Source of the DNA: Ruegeria haliotis | GTDB taxonomy: Bacteria; Pseudomonadota; Alphaproteobacteria; Rhodobacterales; Rhodobacteraceae | Direction of reading: 5' to 3' | Assembly (NCBI RefSeq): GCF_013377785.1 | Contig: NZ_JABXWT010000001.1 | Span: 434,001-498,000, forward strand | DNA length: 64,000 nt | Shown here: positions 17,506 to 27,756 of the stretch, in pieces | Layout: each line of letters starts with the position of its first letter | Numbering within the stretch: position 1 is the first letter of the stretch | Made by a program: the position numbers and the translations under genes | Notes under the pieces: generated by a model | Seen by the model: the letters and a program-made list of their open reading frames with translations, nothing else | What the model was told of the DNA's origin: nothing | Database searches by the model: none

Positions 17506-19746
17506 TCAAACCAGCAAATTGAACTGATTGATCAGCGGCAGGCTGCGCGCGCGTTCTCCGGTCAGATCAAACAGGGCATTGCCCAGTGCGGGCATCGAGG
17601 GGGGCGTACCGGGTTCCCCTGCGCCACCCATATGGCGGTTGGTCTCGAGAACGCGCACTTCGACATGCGGCGCAGTGTGCATGCGCATTGCGTCATAGTC
17701 GGGGAAATTGGTCTGTTCGACTTCGCCCTCAGCGAAGGTAATTTCGCCGTAGCAAGCGGCCGACAACCCGTACATCATGCCGCCGAACATCTGTGCCTTG
17801 ACGTTTTCCGGGTCCAGCGCCAGCCCCATGTCACAGGCGATCCAAGCTTTGTTGACGCGGATGGTGCCGTCTTCGTCCACCACCTCGATTACTTGCGCCA
17901 CCGGTGTACCGAAACTGTAAGTGAAGGCGACGCCGCGGCCGACACCTTCGGGTGTCTTACCTGTCCAACCAGACATCTCGCGCACGGCTTCGAGGCAACC
18001 GGCTGAGGGCGCATGTTCGGTCTTCATCAACTCCAACCGGAACTCCAGCGGATCACGGCCGGCGGCATGGGCCATCTCGTCCATGAATGTTTCGTGGAAG
18101 AAGCCGTTATGGCTGTTGCCGACAGATCGCCAGAAACCAACGGGAACTGCCAGATCGGCGATGTGGCCGCTCATGCGGTAATTCGGCACCGCGTAGGGTT
18201 GGTTGAAAAACCCTTCGACCAGCACCTTGTCCGGGCCGGCTGGGGGCAGGCCGGTATAGCGTTGAACTGCCTGCTGTGTGCAGGATTGCGCCGCGACCTT
18301 GCCGTCAATCAGAACTGCTTTGCCGTCTTGGATTGCGCCCCGCATCCGCGCCATCGCGCCGGGGCGAAAGTAGTCGTGGCGCATGTCTTCTTCACGGCTC
18401 CAGGTGGTCTGAACAGGGGTGCCGGGCATGGCCATGGCAACCTTGGTGGCAATCTCGCCGAAATCCAGCTCGCCCCGGCGGCCAAAACCACCGCCCAGAT
18501 ACGTGGTGTGGATCTGCACTGCGTCAGTATCCAGATTGGCAGTGTTGGCGACGCGGAACTGGATCAGGGTTGGGGCTTGATTGCCGCACCACAATTCCAG
18601 CGCATTACCGGTGAAAAGGGCTGTCGCGTTCATTGGCTCCAATGTCGCGTGGGCCAGAAAGGGCGCCTGATATTCTGCTGTGATTTCAGTCGCGCCTTCG
18701 ATCAGTGTGCCAACATCACCATCATCGCGCATGGTCGAGTTCGGAGCATCATCAAATGCCTCGGCAATCTTGGCGAAGATCGCGTCAGTCTCAGGCGGAT
18801 AGGGTGCGTCGCCCCAATCCACGTCTATCGCTTCGACCGCCTGAATGGCCAGCCATGTGTTATTGGCAATGACTGCGACGCCGGTACCCAGATCGACAAC
18901 CTTCTCGACCCCCGGCATGGATGTCGCGGCGCTGTCGTCAAATCTGTTCATTGCGCCGCCCAGCTTTGGGTTCATCCGAACACTGGCGAATTTCATGCCG
19001 GGCAGGCGGACGTCGACACCAAACTCTGCCGTGCCGGTCGCCTTCTCGACCATATCCAGACGCGGCTGGGTTTGTCCCAGATAGCGCCACTCGGACGGAT
19101 CGCGCAGAGGCACTTCGACTGGTTCCAGCCCAGCCGCGTCCACAGCCAGATCCGTATAGGCGATCTTGTCGCCGTTGGGCGCAATGACATACCCCGAGGC
19201 GGTCCGCAGGTCCGCAGGTTCAACGCCCAGTCGGGTGGCCGCTGCCCGCTTCAGCGTTTCACGCGCTGATGCACCGGCGTGGCGCATCCGTTCGAAACCG
19301 TCTTTCATCGAGGTTGAACCGCCTGTGACCTGCAGGCTAAGGACTTTGCCCAAAACACCCAGAGCCTCGCCCAGATTGTGCTGGAAATTCGTGATGTCAT
19401 AGCCTTTGTTGGGCAACCCTTCACCAACCAGGGCCGAGTTGTAATAAGCCGCCGCAGCCGGGCCATGCAGAACGGTGACCTGGTCCAAGTCGACGTCCAG
19501 TTCTTCGGCGATCAAGGCAGCCCAAGTGGTTTTCACGCCCTGACCCATTTCCGCACGCGGCGCGAACAGGGTGATGCCGTTCTGGTCAATCAGAACAAAC
19601 GGGTTCAGGGCAGCCTCGCCCTCACCGGGTATCAGTGGGTTGGGGGCTGGGCGATTGACGAAATAGGCGCCAAAGGCCACGCCGCCGACGATTGCAGCAG
19701 AGCCAATCAGGAATGTACGGCGGAGGATTTTACCAATACGTGCCAT
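17506..19746 (-). CDS. Molybdenum hydroxylase large subunit (IorB-like aldehyde/isoquinoline oxidoreductase)
   Basis: The 746-residue protein belongs to the xanthine dehydrogenase family and binds the molybdopterin cofactor. Seen motifs include GRAEMGQG-type APRAEMGQGVKTTW, QAPFLAHATLEPMNATA, TYLGGGFGRRGELDF, GFWRSVGNSHNGFFHETFMD and the C-terminal MGGAGEPGTPPSMPALGNA with the catalytic Glu. The N-terminus RRTFLIGSAAIVGGVAFGAYF looks like a twin-arginine signal or membrane anchor, typical of the IorB group that acts in the periplasm. The small iron-sulfur subunit is encoded just upstream with a 3-base gap. The substrate, an aldehyde or N-heterocycle, cannot be read from sequence. Confidence 0.88.
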   Translation of the reverse strand: MARIGKILRRTFLIGSAAIVGGVAFGAYFVNRPAPNPLIPGEGEAALNPFVLIDQNGITLFAPRAEMGQGVKTTWAALIAEELDVDLDQVTVLHGPAAAAYYNSALVGEGLPNKGYDITNFQHNLGEALGVLGKVLSLQVTGGSTSMKDGFERMRHAGASARETLKRAAATRLGVEPADLRTASGYVIAPNGDKIAYTDLAVDAAGLEPVEVPLRDPSEWRYLGQTQPRLDMVEKATGTAEFGVDVRLPGMKFASVRMNPKLGGAMNRFDDSAATSMPGVEKVVDLGTGVAVIANNTWLAIQAVEAIDVDWGDAPYPPETDAIFAKIAEAFDDAPNSTMRDDGDVGTLIEGATEITAEYQAPFLAHATLEPMNATALFTGNALELWCGNQAPTLIQFRVANTANLDTDAVQIHTTYLGGGFGRRGELDFGEIATKVAMAMPGTPVQTTWSREEDMRHDYFRPGAMARMRGAIQDGKAVLIDGKVAAQSCTQQAVQRYTGLPPAGPDKVLVEGFFNQPYAVPNYRMSGHIADLAVPVGFWRSVGNSHNGFFHETFMDEMAHAAGRDPLEFRLELMKTEHAPSAGCLEAVREMSGWTGKTPEGVGRGVAFTYSFGTPVAQVIEVVDEDGTIRVNKAWIACDMGLALDPENVKAQMFGGMMYGLSAACYGEITFAEGEVEQTNFPDYDAMRMHTAPHVEVRVLETNRHMGGAGEPGTPPSMPALGNALFDLTGERARSLPLINQFNLLV

Positions 19747-19749
19747 CGT

Positions 19750-20214
19750 TTATGCCTCCTTCAGCTTGGCGGCTGCGTCGTGAATTGCGGTGCGGATGCG
19801 CGGGTAGGTGCCGCAGCGGCACAGATTGCCCTGCATTGCCTCGTCAATCTCGATGTCCGTGGGGGTCGGGTTTTCTGCCAGCAAGGCAGCAGCCTGCATG
19901 ATTTGACCGGATTGGCAGTAGCCACATTGGGCCACCTGATGATCGACCCAGGCTTGCTGGATGGATGCCATTGTGTCCGGCGTGCCGACACCCTCGATCG
20001 TGGTCACATCGCCCCACACATCGGACAGGGTCACCTGACAGGATCGCACAGCCTCACCGTCGATATGAACCGTGCAGGCCCCGCAAGCGGCCACGCCGCA
20101 GCCGAATTTGGTTCCGGTCAGACCGACCTCATCGCGCAGTACCCAAAGCAGGGGCACATCGTCCGGTAAGTCTACCTGATGAGATGTTCCGTTGATCTTA
20201 AGGGTGGTCGCCAT
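19750..20214 (-). CDS. [2Fe-2S] subunit of the molybdenum hydroxylase (IorA-like)
   Basis: The 154-residue protein carries both cluster-binding modules of the small subunit: a plant ferredoxin-type loop ([21 protein letters not shown] region, about residues 40-63) and the C-terminal helical set CGYCQSGQ with CRCGTYPRI. It transfers electrons from the molybdenum centre of the partner encoded next. The ATG at 20212-20214 ([14 protein letters not shown]) is the family start. It is the first gene of a two-gene operon and faces a TetR-type regulator across a repeat-rich 99-base gap. Confidence 0.92.
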   Translation of the reverse strand: MATTLKINGTSHQVDLPDDVPLLWVLRDEVGLTGTKFGCGVAACGACTVHIDGEAVRSCQVTLSDVWGDVTTIEGVGTPDTMASIQQAWVDHQVAQCGYCQSGQIMQAAALLAENPTPTDIEIDEAMQGNLCRCGTYPRIRTAIHDAAAKLKEA

Positions 20215-20258
20215 GGCGGACCTCGTTTGGCTGTGGCAGGGTGCTGACATAATTGGTG

Positions 20259-20305
20259 AAAAGTGTCAGTGTGTCAATTGACAAAATAGACAAAAAGTGT
20301 CAGTG
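20259..20305. promoter_or_regulatory. Operator region between the IorAB-like operon and its TetR gene
   Basis: AAAAGTGTCAGTG occurs twice as an exact 13-base direct repeat (20259-20271 and 20293-20305), 34 bases apart. Between them lies the perfect 12-base palindrome TGTCAATTGACA (20272-20283). TGACA/TGTCA half-sites recur at 20244, 20266, 20274, 20279 and 20300. This is what a TetR-family repressor controlling both divergent units would use. Confidence 0.65.
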
Positions 20306-20313
20306 GTTCGAGC

Positions 20314-20892
20314 ATGAAAGATACAAGCGACGATACGCGGCAAAAGGCGATCCTGAACTCGGCCTTCCAGGCTTTTTCAAAGTATGGGTTCCGCAAGACC
20401 TCGATGGATGACATCGCGCGCGGGGCCGGGATGTCGCGTCCGGCTGTCTATCTGCACTACAAGAACAAGGAGGCGATCGTCCGCAAACTTACCGAACTGC
20501 ATTATGAAGAAAAGACCGCTGTTGTGACCGAAGCCCTGAACGGGACTGGGACCATCTCAGAGATCGTTACGCGGGCCATTCATGCGCAGACCGAAGGGAT
20601 GGCAGCAATTCTGGCGTCTCCACATGGGTTAGAGATGCTGGATACCACCAAATCCATGTCCATCGATATTGTCGAACAGGGCGAGGCGAAGCTGGCGGAC
20701 CTTTATGCCGCATGGCTTGCGCGGGAACAGGCTGCGGGCCGGGTCCGGCTGTTTGAAAGCCCGGAGGAGACCGCAAAAACCATCACGGTCACACTCAAGG
20801 GTATCAAAATGACCGCGTCCGGCGCGGAAGAGTTCGAAAAGCACACAGCGCAACTGGCCGCGCTGATCGGCGCTGGGCTGGAGATCAGGTGA
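20314..20892 (+). CDS. TetR family transcriptional regulator
   Basis: The 192-residue protein has an N-terminal helix-turn-helix of the TetR type (AILNSAFQAFSKYGFRKTSM, DDIARGAGMSRPAVYLHYKN, residues about 12-58) and a variable helical ligand-binding domain. It is divergent from the molybdenum hydroxylase genes with symmetric operator-like repeats in the gap, so the likely role is local repression of that operon and of itself. The inducer is unknown. Its last 8 bases overlap the end of the convergent kynU gene. Confidence 0.88.
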   Translation: MKDTSDDTRQKAILNSAFQAFSKYGFRKTSMDDIARGAGMSRPAVYLHYKNKEAIVRKLTELHYEEKTAVVTEALNGTGTISEIVTRAIHAQTEGMAAILASPHGLEMLDTTKSMSIDIVEQGEAKLADLYAAWLAREQAAGRVRLFESPEETAKTITVTLKGIKMTASGAEEFEKHTAQLAALIGAGLEIR

Positions 20893-22078
20893 CGCGCTGA
20901 CGGATCTTGTATTCGGGCGTGTCCCATAGCTTGTTGTTCATGATATTTGTCAGAGTATCAGCGGCTTGCATCACATCTTTTTCGTCGATGTAGAGAGGAG
21001 TAAAGCCGAACCGCATGATGTCGGGTGCACGGAAATCGCCGATCACGCCACGGGCGATCAGGGCCTGCATTGCCGCGTAGCCTTCTTCGAAACGGAATGA
21101 AATCTGGCTGCCGCGTTGTACGGGGTTGCGCGGGCTGGCCAGTTTCAGCTCGGGGCAGGTTGCCTCGACCCGGTCGATGAACAGCTCGGTCAGTCCGATC
21201 GATTTGGCGCGAACGTCGGCCATGTCGGCCATGTCCCAGATATCCATCGCGGACGATAGGGCGGCCATTTGGATGACCGGTGGCGTTCCAACCCGCATCC
21301 GTTCGATCCCGGTGCCGGGGCGATAATCTAGATCAAAGGCAAACGGAGACTCATGACCAAGCCAACCGGACAGGGCAGGGCGTACATTCGCGGCCAACCG
21401 AGGGGCCACATAGATGAATGCAGGCGCACCCGGTCCTCCGTTGAGGTATTTATAAGTGCAACCAACGGCGAAATCGGCGTTGCAGCCGGCCAGATCTACC
21501 GGGATTGCGCCTGCGGAATGCGCCAGATCCCAGACTGTTACCACGCCATTTGCGTGGGCCAGTTCAGTCAGAGCCTTCATGTCGTGCATGCGACCGGTGC
21601 GGTAATCCACCTCGGTCAGCATCAGAACCGCGATGTCTTCAGTGATATGATCCGCGACGGTTTTAGGATCGACGACGCGCAATTCATAATCGGGGCCAAG
21701 CGAACGTAGCAGGCCGTCGGCCATATAAAGGTCTGACGGGAAGTTACCGTTGTCGGACAAGACCACTTTGCGGTCAGGATTCAGTTCCAATGCAGAGGCA
21801 ACCGCCTGATAGACTTTGATCGACAGGGTGTCGCCAACCACGACACTGCCTGCCTCGGCCCCGATCAGGCGCCCGATCCGGTCGCCCAACCCGGTGGGCA
21901 TCCCCATCCAGCCAGCCTTGTTCCACCCTGTGATCAGCAGTTCTCCCCATTCGTCACGCATCATGGTCTGAACCCGGTCGCCTGCGGATTTGGGCAATGG
22001 ACCCAGTGAATTGCCGTCCAGATACAACACCCCTTCGGGCAGGTTGAACATGGCCTTGGTTGCTGCAAAATCGGTCAT
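20885..22078 (-). CDS. kynU: Kynureninase
   Basis: KynU is a PLP enzyme that cleaves kynurenine to anthranilate and alanine, in tryptophan breakdown. The 397 residues are typical, with LYLDGNSLGPLPK at the start, SDNGNFPSDLYMADG, the PLP-binding VWDLAHSAGAIPVDL and the Schiff-base lysine in GCTYKYLNGGPGAPAF. The end VIGDFRAPDIMRFGFTPLYI also matches. kynA and kynB are not in the window. The gene overlaps the TetR gene tail to tail by eight bases. Confidence 0.95.
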   Translation of the reverse strand: MTDFAATKAMFNLPEGVLYLDGNSLGPLPKSAGDRVQTMMRDEWGELLITGWNKAGWMGMPTGLGDRIGRLIGAEAGSVVVGDTLSIKVYQAVASALELNPDRKVVLSDNGNFPSDLYMADGLLRSLGPDYELRVVDPKTVADHITEDIAVLMLTEVDYRTGRMHDMKALTELAHANGVVTVWDLAHSAGAIPVDLAGCNADFAVGCTYKYLNGGPGAPAFIYVAPRLAANVRPALSGWLGHESPFAFDLDYRPGTGIERMRVGTPPVIQMAALSSAMDIWDMADMADVRAKSIGLTELFIDRVEATCPELKLASPRNPVQRGSQISFRFEEGYAAMQALIARGVIGDFRAPDIMRFGFTPLYIDEKDVMQAADTLTNIMNNKLWDTPEYKIRQRVT

Positions 22079-22250
22079 GAGAGCTCACTACATTGTGTTG
22101 CGGATCAATGGTTGCTTTCGGCCTATCTGATCCTCACTTGCCTGTCTATCGATGCGACATCCTGGGGTTTTGCCATTTCCGCCTGAAAGCGATAGGACAT
22201 CGTACAGAAGCGACATGTATCCGTGCTGTCGTCATTCACAAGGACCGAGT

Positions 22251-22700
22251 ATGCGACGGATCGATGTACCGCCCGTTTGGCTTATAGGTTTTTCCTTGCT
22301 GGCCTGGCTGCAAGGACGGTTCATGGATTTCGACCTTTCCCTGCAAGGCGGGATTACCGGTCTTCTGAGCGGTGTGCTGATAGGAGGTGGGATCTTGATG
22401 ACTGTTTTGGCCATCGTCGAGTTTCGCCGTCACAAAACAACGGTCATTCCGCATGAAACACCCACAGCGATGGTGCAATCCGGTATCTACAAGCGCAGTC
22501 GCAATCCTATCTATGCAGGGGATGTGCTGATCCTGGCAGGCCTCATACTGCGGTTTGATGCTGTATTGTCGCTGGTGTTGGTGCCGGTATTCGTCTGGGT
22601 TCTGGAACGCCGGTTCATCCTGCCGGAAGAGGACCGCCTGCGCCGCACATTCCGCGCTGACTTTGCCCGCTATGAACGCAAAACACGTCGCTGGATCTAG
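22251..22700 (+). CDS. Isoprenylcysteine carboxyl methyltransferase-like membrane protein
   Basis: The 149-residue protein has about four hydrophobic segments and the C-terminal signature of the ICMT/PEMT-like family: GIYKRSRNPIYAGDVLILAG followed by FILPEEDRLRRTFRADFARY and a basic end KTRRWI. Members methylate lipids or small molecules with S-adenosylmethionine, but the bacterial substrates are mostly unknown. The ATG at 22251 has AAGGA seven bases upstream; an open frame reaching back to 22152 lacks support. Confidence 0.82.
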   Translation: MRRIDVPPVWLIGFSLLAWLQGRFMDFDLSLQGGITGLLSGVLIGGGILMTVLAIVEFRRHKTTVIPHETPTAMVQSGIYKRSRNPIYAGDVLILAGLILRFDAVLSLVLVPVFVWVLERRFILPEEDRLRRTFRADFARYERKTRRWI

Positions 22701-22829
22701 GATGGTTCACACTATGACACCACGTTACGAATGCTGCGCTTGCGAAATAATGTTGCGCAAGATACATCTTTGCTTAACAAACAATACCGACCACCCGCTC
22801 GGCTCGAGTGAAAATTAGGGGGACTGCCA

Positions 22830-24401
22830 GTGAAAATAGGCACACCAAAGGAAATACTGGACGGTGAAAACCGGGTCGCCATGACCCCGGATTCTGCCGT
22901 GCAACTGCAGAAGCTGGGCTATGAGTGCGCCATCGAAAAAGGGGCCGGTCAAGCGGCGGGCTTCTCGGATGACGCGTATAAGGCTGTTGGTGTCGAGATC
23001 ATCAAGACGGCAGCGTCTTTGTGGAAAACGGCTGATATCGTTGCCAAAGTCCGGGTGCCCAACGAGACCGAGCTCAAGCGACTGACAAAGGGTAAGACGC
23101 TGATTTCCTTCTTCAACCCGGCTGGGAACGAAGACGGTATGGAGCTTGCCAAGTCCAAGGGTGCGAACGTGATCGCCATGGAGATGGTGCCACGTATTTC
23201 CCGTGCGCAAAAAATGGATGCATTGTCATCCATGGCCAACATCGCGGGCTATCGTGCTGTGATCGAGGCAGGCAACAACTTTGGCCGGTTCTTTACTGGT
23301 CAGGTGACCGCTGCCGGTAAGGTCCCCCCCGCCAAGGTGCTGATCGTTGGCGCTGGTGTTGCCGGTCTGGCCGCGATCGGTACGTCGACCTCGTTGGGTG
23401 CGATTACATATGCGTTCGATGTGCGCCCGGAAGTGGCAGAGCAGGTCGAATCCATGGGAGCCGAGTTTGTCTACCTGGATTTCGAAGAGGATCAGCAGGA
23501 TGGCGCGGCGACCGGCGGCTATGCCTCGGTGCAATCTGAAGAGTTCCGTAATGCGCAGCTGGCCAAATTCCGCGAGTTGGCGCCTGAGATGGATATCGTC
23601 ATCACCACAGCACTGATCCCCAACCGCCCGGCGCCGAAGCTGTGGCTGGAGGATATGGTCAAGGCTATGAAGCCGGGTTCGGTCATTATTGACCTTGCGG
23701 CTGAACGCGGCGGCAATGTCGAAGGCACCGTGCCGGACGAGAAGGTCGTGACGGATAATGGTGTAACGATTGTTGGCTACACCGACTTCCCAAGCCGGAT
23801 GGCGTCGCAGTCGTCGTCTCTGTATGCCACCAACATTCGCCACATGATGACGGACCTGACCCCTGAAAAGGACGGTCAGATCAATCATGATATGGAGGAC
23901 GACGTGATCCGCGGCTCGACCGTGACGCACGAAGGCGAGATTACCTTCCCGCCACCACCGCCCAAAATTCAGGCGATTGCAGCCCAACCCAAGGTCGAGG
24001 TCAAAGAACTTACGGCCGAGGAAAAACGCGCGCAAGAGGTTGCCGCCTTCAAGGCGCAGACCAAACAGCAGTTTACCTTGCTGGGGGTCGGCGGCGCGCT
24101 GATGCTGCTGATCGGCTTGATTGCTCCGGCCAGTTTCATGCAGCACTTCATCGTCTTTGTGCTGGCCATCTTCGTGGGTTTCCAGGTGATCTGGAACGTC
24201 TCTCATTCCTTGCACACACCGCTGATGGCAATCACCAACGCGATCTCGTCGATCATTATCGTTGGGGCGCTCATGCAGATTGGATCGGGATCGTTCCTTG
24301 TTATTCTGCTGGCGGCGCTGTCCATCTTCATGGCCGGGATCAACATCTTCGGCGGCTTCCTCGTAACTCGGCGCATGCTTGCCATGTTCCAGAAATCTTA
24401 A
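22830..24401 (+). CDS. pntA: NAD(P) transhydrogenase subunit alpha
   Basis: PntA carries the NAD(H)-binding domain of the proton-translocating transhydrogenase. The 523 residues start [20 protein letters not shown], contain the dinucleotide loop [15 protein letters not shown], and end with transmembrane helices ([20 protein letters not shown] onward to about residue 520). This is the E. coli-like arrangement with domain I and part of the membrane domain in one chain. Start is GTG at 22830 with AGGGGGA six bases upstream. pntB follows after 13 bases. Confidence 0.96.
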   Translation: MKIGTPKEILDGENRVAMTPDSAVQLQKLGYECAIEKGAGQAAGFSDDAYKAVGVEIIKTAASLWKTADIVAKVRVPNETELKRLTKGKTLISFFNPAGNEDGMELAKSKGANVIAMEMVPRISRAQKMDALSSMANIAGYRAVIEAGNNFGRFFTGQVTAAGKVPPAKVLIVGAGVAGLAAIGTSTSLGAITYAFDVRPEVAEQVESMGAEFVYLDFEEDQQDGAATGGYASVQSEEFRNAQLAKFRELAPEMDIVITTALIPNRPAPKLWLEDMVKAMKPGSVIIDLAAERGGNVEGTVPDEKVVTDNGVTIVGYTDFPSRMASQSSSLYATNIRHMMTDLTPEKDGQINHDMEDDVIRGSTVTHEGEITFPPPPPKIQAIAAQPKVEVKELTAEEKRAQEVAAFKAQTKQQFTLLGVGGALMLLIGLIAPASFMQHFIVFVLAIFVGFQVIWNVSHSLHTPLMAITNAISSIIIVGALMQIGSGSFLVILLAALSIFMAGINIFGGFLVTRRMLAMFQKS

Positions 24402-24414
24402 GGAGGCCGGGCAA

Positions 24415-25869
24415 ATGGATTATGGCTTCACCACTGCCGCCTATGTCGTTGCGGCTGTCCTTTTCATCCTGTCCCTCGGCGGTCTGTCGAATCAGGAAAG
24501 CGCCAAGCGCGCCGTCTGGTATGGCATCGTCGGTATGGCGCTGGCGGTCTTTGCCACGCTGGTTGGCCCCGGGTCCGGCCTGTGGTTGCTGTCACTGCTG
24601 CTGATCGCTGGCGGTGGCCTGATTGGTCAATATGTGGCGCAACGCGTGCAGATGACCGAGATGCCGCAACTTGTCGCCGCGATGCACTCACTGGTCGGTC
24701 TGGCGGCTGTGTTCGTCGGCTACAACGCGCATTTCGAAATCCAGAACGTGGCGCAGGTCTTTGCCATCGTGGACTCGGCCAAGGATGCAAACCTGTCAGA
24801 TCTGGGCGCGTTCGCCAAGCTAATTGCCAAGAAGACCCCGGCGGAACTTGGCATCCTGCATGTAGAACTGTTCCTGGGCATCTTCATCGGTGCAATCACA
24901 TTCACCGGTTCGGTTGTGGCTTATGGCAAGCTGGCGGGCAAGGTTACGTCTGTGGCAACCAAGTTGCCGGGTGGCCATGCGCTGAACGCGACTGCGGCGG
25001 CGATCTCGCTGATCTGCCTGATCTGGTACACCGCATCGGGCGGCTTTTTCCCGCTGTTCCTGATGACGCTGGCGGCGCTGTTTATCGGATATCACCTGAT
25101 CATGGGTATTGGCGGTGCCGATATGCCGGTGGTTGTGTCGATGCTGAACAGCTATTCCGGCTGGGCGGCGGCGGCCATTGGCTTCAGCCTTGGCAACGAC
25201 CTGCTGATCGTGGTGGGCGCGCTGGTCGGCTCTTCGGGTGCCATTCTGTCCTACATCATGTGCAAGGCGATGAACCGGCACTTTGTCAGTGTGATCCTCG
25301 GTGGCTTTGGTGGCCCTCAGGGTGAGCAGATGGCGGTCGAAGGTGAACAGATTGCGATCGAAGCTGATGGTGTTGCCGCAGCCCTGAACGACGCTGACAG
25401 CGTGGTCATCATCCCCGGCTATGGTATGGCGGTGGCGCAGGCGCAGCAATCTGTCAGTGAACTAGTCCGCAAGCTGCGTGCACAGGGCAAGAACGTCCGT
25501 TTCGCTATCCACCCTGTGGCGGGCCGTCTGCCGGGGCACATGAACGTGCTGCTGGCCGAGGCGAAAGTGCCCTATGACATCGTTCTGGAAATGGATGAGA
25601 TCAACGACGATTTCCCGGATACGGATGTGGCAATCGTCATCGGCTCGAACGATATCGTGAACCCTGCAGCGCAGGAAGATCCCAACAGCCCCATCGCTGG
25701 CATGCCGGTTCTGGAATGCTGGAAGGCCAAGCAGGTGTTCGTATCCAAACGTGGTCAGGGCACCGGGTATTCGGGCATCGAAAACCCGCTGTTCTTCAAG
25801 GAGAACACTCGCATGTTCTATGGCGATGCCAAACAGTCGTTGGACAAGCTGCTGCCGATGATCGACTGA
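24415..25869 (+). CDS. pntB: NAD(P) transhydrogenase subunit beta
   Basis: PntB has the remaining membrane helices and the NADP(H)-binding domain III of the transhydrogenase, which uses the proton gradient to make NADPH. The 484 residues contain repeated hydrophobic helices to about residue 260 and then the domain III motifs [53 protein letters not shown] and [18 protein letters not shown]. The ATG at 24415 is preceded by a perfect AGGAGG at 24401-24406. The pair ends at a strong terminator. Confidence 0.96.
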   Translation: MDYGFTTAAYVVAAVLFILSLGGLSNQESAKRAVWYGIVGMALAVFATLVGPGSGLWLLSLLLIAGGGLIGQYVAQRVQMTEMPQLVAAMHSLVGLAAVFVGYNAHFEIQNVAQVFAIVDSAKDANLSDLGAFAKLIAKKTPAELGILHVELFLGIFIGAITFTGSVVAYGKLAGKVTSVATKLPGGHALNATAAAISLICLIWYTASGGFFPLFLMTLAALFIGYHLIMGIGGADMPVVVSMLNSYSGWAAAAIGFSLGNDLLIVVGALVGSSGAILSYIMCKAMNRHFVSVILGGFGGPQGEQMAVEGEQIAIEADGVAAALNDADSVVIIPGYGMAVAQAQQSVSELVRKLRAQGKNVRFAIHPVAGRLPGHMNVLLAEAKVPYDIVLEMDEINDDFPDTDVAIVIGSNDIVNPAAQEDPNSPIAGMPVLECWKAKQVFVSKRGQGTGYSGIENPLFFKENTRMFYGDAKQSLDKLLPMID

Positions 25870-25889
25870 TCCCGGCCACATACCTCAGC

Positions 25890-25921
25890 AAAAGGCGTCC
25901 CAAGCGGGCGCCTTTTCTTTT
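25890..25921 (+). terminator. Rho-independent terminator after pntAB
   Basis: AAAAGGCG (25890-25897) and CGCCTTTT (25909-25916) form an 8-bp stem around an 11-nt loop, followed by CTTTTT. Confidence 0.88.
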
Positions 25922-25968
25922 TGGGACTGCCTGTTGGTGCTGTACTCTGAAGGTACAGGAGGTGTCCC

Positions 25969-26325
25969 ATGGAGAAAGTGAATGGCATTGGCGGCGTATT
26001 CTTTCGCGCTCGTGACCCCGAGGCCCTGTCGTTTTGGTACGAAAAGCACCTGGGGGTTGATCCGGTCGGGCCGGTCCCTTGGAAGCAGCGCGAAGGATAC
26101 TCTGTCTTCGCGCCATTTGCACAGGATACGGATTATTTTGGTAATGCAACTCAACAGTGGATGATCAATTTCCGGGTTGATGACTTGGCTGCGATGATTG
26201 CTCAGCTGGAAGGCGCGGGAATCGAGGTCGAAACACGTGCGGAGTGGGACAGTGAAATCGGAAAGTTCGCCCGTATTCACGACCCCGAAGGCAATCCAAT
26301 TGAACTGTGGCAGCCAAATCAATGA
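25969..26325 (+). CDS. VOC family protein (glyoxalase-like)
   Basis: The 118-residue protein has the two beta-alpha-beta-beta-beta modules of the vicinal oxygen chelate fold: an N-terminal GVFFRARDPEALSFWYEKHL and a C-terminal NFRVDDLAAMIAQLEGAG ending in the metal-ligand strand FARIHDPEGNPIELWQP. It may be a dioxygenase-, glyoxalase- or resistance-type protein; the substrate is unknown. AGGAGGT lies six bases before the ATG. It stands alone between pntAB and the DUF3422 gene. Confidence 0.85.
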   Translation: MEKVNGIGGVFFRARDPEALSFWYEKHLGVDPVGPVPWKQREGYSVFAPFAQDTDYFGNATQQWMINFRVDDLAAMIAQLEGAGIEVETRAEWDSEIGKFARIHDPEGNPIELWQPNQ

Positions 26326-26432
26326 GATAGCGGATATGTATACCGTTGTATCCACGTAAGTATATGAAATAAAAAGAGAATTGATGTATTCTTCGCGTAA
26401 CGTATAGTGCGCCGGACCCTACGGAGCGAAGA

Positions 26433-27707
26433 ATGACGCCGATCGATGATCACCCGCTGCGCTACGCGCTTGCCAACGAACTGCACGCACGGCCCTTTCC
26501 GATTGCTCAGGTGCCGTGCACGGTTGTCTTTCTGGCTATTAAAAAGCCGACAGAGGCAGTCGGCCGGGACCGAAACCAAGACATCGCACACCTGACCGAT
26601 TTGTTGGACCGCCATGGCGCACCACATCCGCAGCCCGGTGCCACGCATTACGCGGGCCAGATTGGGCGTCACTGGCTCAAGTGGGAGCAACACACCGAGT
26701 TTGTGACGTACACCGCAATTACGCAAAATGTGAGTGAGCGTGCTTTCAACCCTGCCGATTTCGAAGTGTTCCCGCCTGATTGGCTGATGTCCAGTCCGGG
26801 GCAAAGGGTGACGTCGGTCCTGTTGCGCGTTGTTCCGCGGCCGGATGACACCCAGGTTACAACGTCCCTGGGCGATTGGTTTGATCCCGAAAGTCTGGCT
26901 GTCTCATGTGTGCTGGATGATGCAGCAATCTGTGCCAGCGATTTTCGCATCGATCCCGCTGGGCACATGCGGTTCGCATTGTTTGTCACCGAAGGGACCG
27001 GTCGTAGACGGACCGGTCGTATCATTCAGCGACTGTGTGAAATCGAGACCTACAAGGCGATGTCCATGCTTGGCTTTGCCCGGGTGAAAGGTCTGATGCC
27101 GCAAATCGGCACGTTGGACCAAAAGCTGACCGAGTTGATGGTTGAAATGACTGACGACAGTACCCATCCCGATGATCTGCTGCCTCAACTGCTGACGACC
27201 TCGACCGAGTTGGAAACCCTGTCAGCCCGATGCGCGTTCAGATTTGGCGCTACGGGTGCCTATGAGAAAATCGTCAACCAGCGGATTGAGGTTCTGCGCG
27301 AAGAACGCTTTTGGGGTCGACAGAGCTTTGCCGATTTCATGATGCGGCGGTACGATCCGGCCATTCGAACCGTCAAGTCAACCGAAGAGCGCCTGCGGAC
27401 TTTGTCTGACCGGGCAATCCGTGCCGGAGACCTGCTGCGAACGCGTGTGGATGTGGAACGCAGTGCCCAGAACCAGGCCCTGTTGGAAAGCATGGATCGC
27501 CGGGCCGACCTTGCCTTGAGGTTGCAGCATACGGTCGAAGGATTATCCGTCGTGGCGATCAGCTATTACGCTGTGTCGCTGGCAAGTTACCTGCTCTATC
27601 CGCTGACACAGGCGGGGATCAGCAAAGGCATGCTGACATCAGCGGTCACCATTCCGGTTGTTGTGATGGTTTGGTTTGCGATACGAACGATACGCAGACG
27701 GCTCTGA
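26433..27707 (+). CDS. DUF3422 family membrane protein
   Basis: The 424-residue protein matches DUF3422: it begins DHPLRYALANELHARPFP and has the family core FDPESLAVSCVLDD and RRTGRIIQRLCEIETYKAM. A coiled-coil-like helical stretch (about residues 290-365) leads to two C-terminal transmembrane helices (VVAISYYAVSLASYLLYPL and MLTSAVTIPVVVMVWFAI). The function is unknown; by topology the bulk should face the cytoplasm. The region in front is AT-rich and probably holds the promoter. Confidence 0.8.
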   Translation: MTPIDDHPLRYALANELHARPFPIAQVPCTVVFLAIKKPTEAVGRDRNQDIAHLTDLLDRHGAPHPQPGATHYAGQIGRHWLKWEQHTEFVTYTAITQNVSERAFNPADFEVFPPDWLMSSPGQRVTSVLLRVVPRPDDTQVTTSLGDWFDPESLAVSCVLDDAAICASDFRIDPAGHMRFALFVTEGTGRRRTGRIIQRLCEIETYKAMSMLGFARVKGLMPQIGTLDQKLTELMVEMTDDSTHPDDLLPQLLTTSTELETLSARCAFRFGATGAYEKIVNQRIEVLREERFWGRQSFADFMMRRYDPAIRTVKSTEERLRTLSDRAIRAGDLLRTRVDVERSAQNQALLESMDRRADLALRLQHTVEGLSVVAISYYAVSLASYLLYPLTQAGISKGMLTSAVTIPVVVMVWFAIRTIRRRL

Positions 27708-27756
27708 AAAGAACGCTTGTCACGGGGTCGGGCTTTTGTAGGAGTGATGGTCTTTG

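Noticed and set aside
22739..22761. CTTGCG-N11-CGCAAG repeat upstream of pntA
   Set aside because: The short arms with a long spacer are weak evidence and no promoter is clear nearby.
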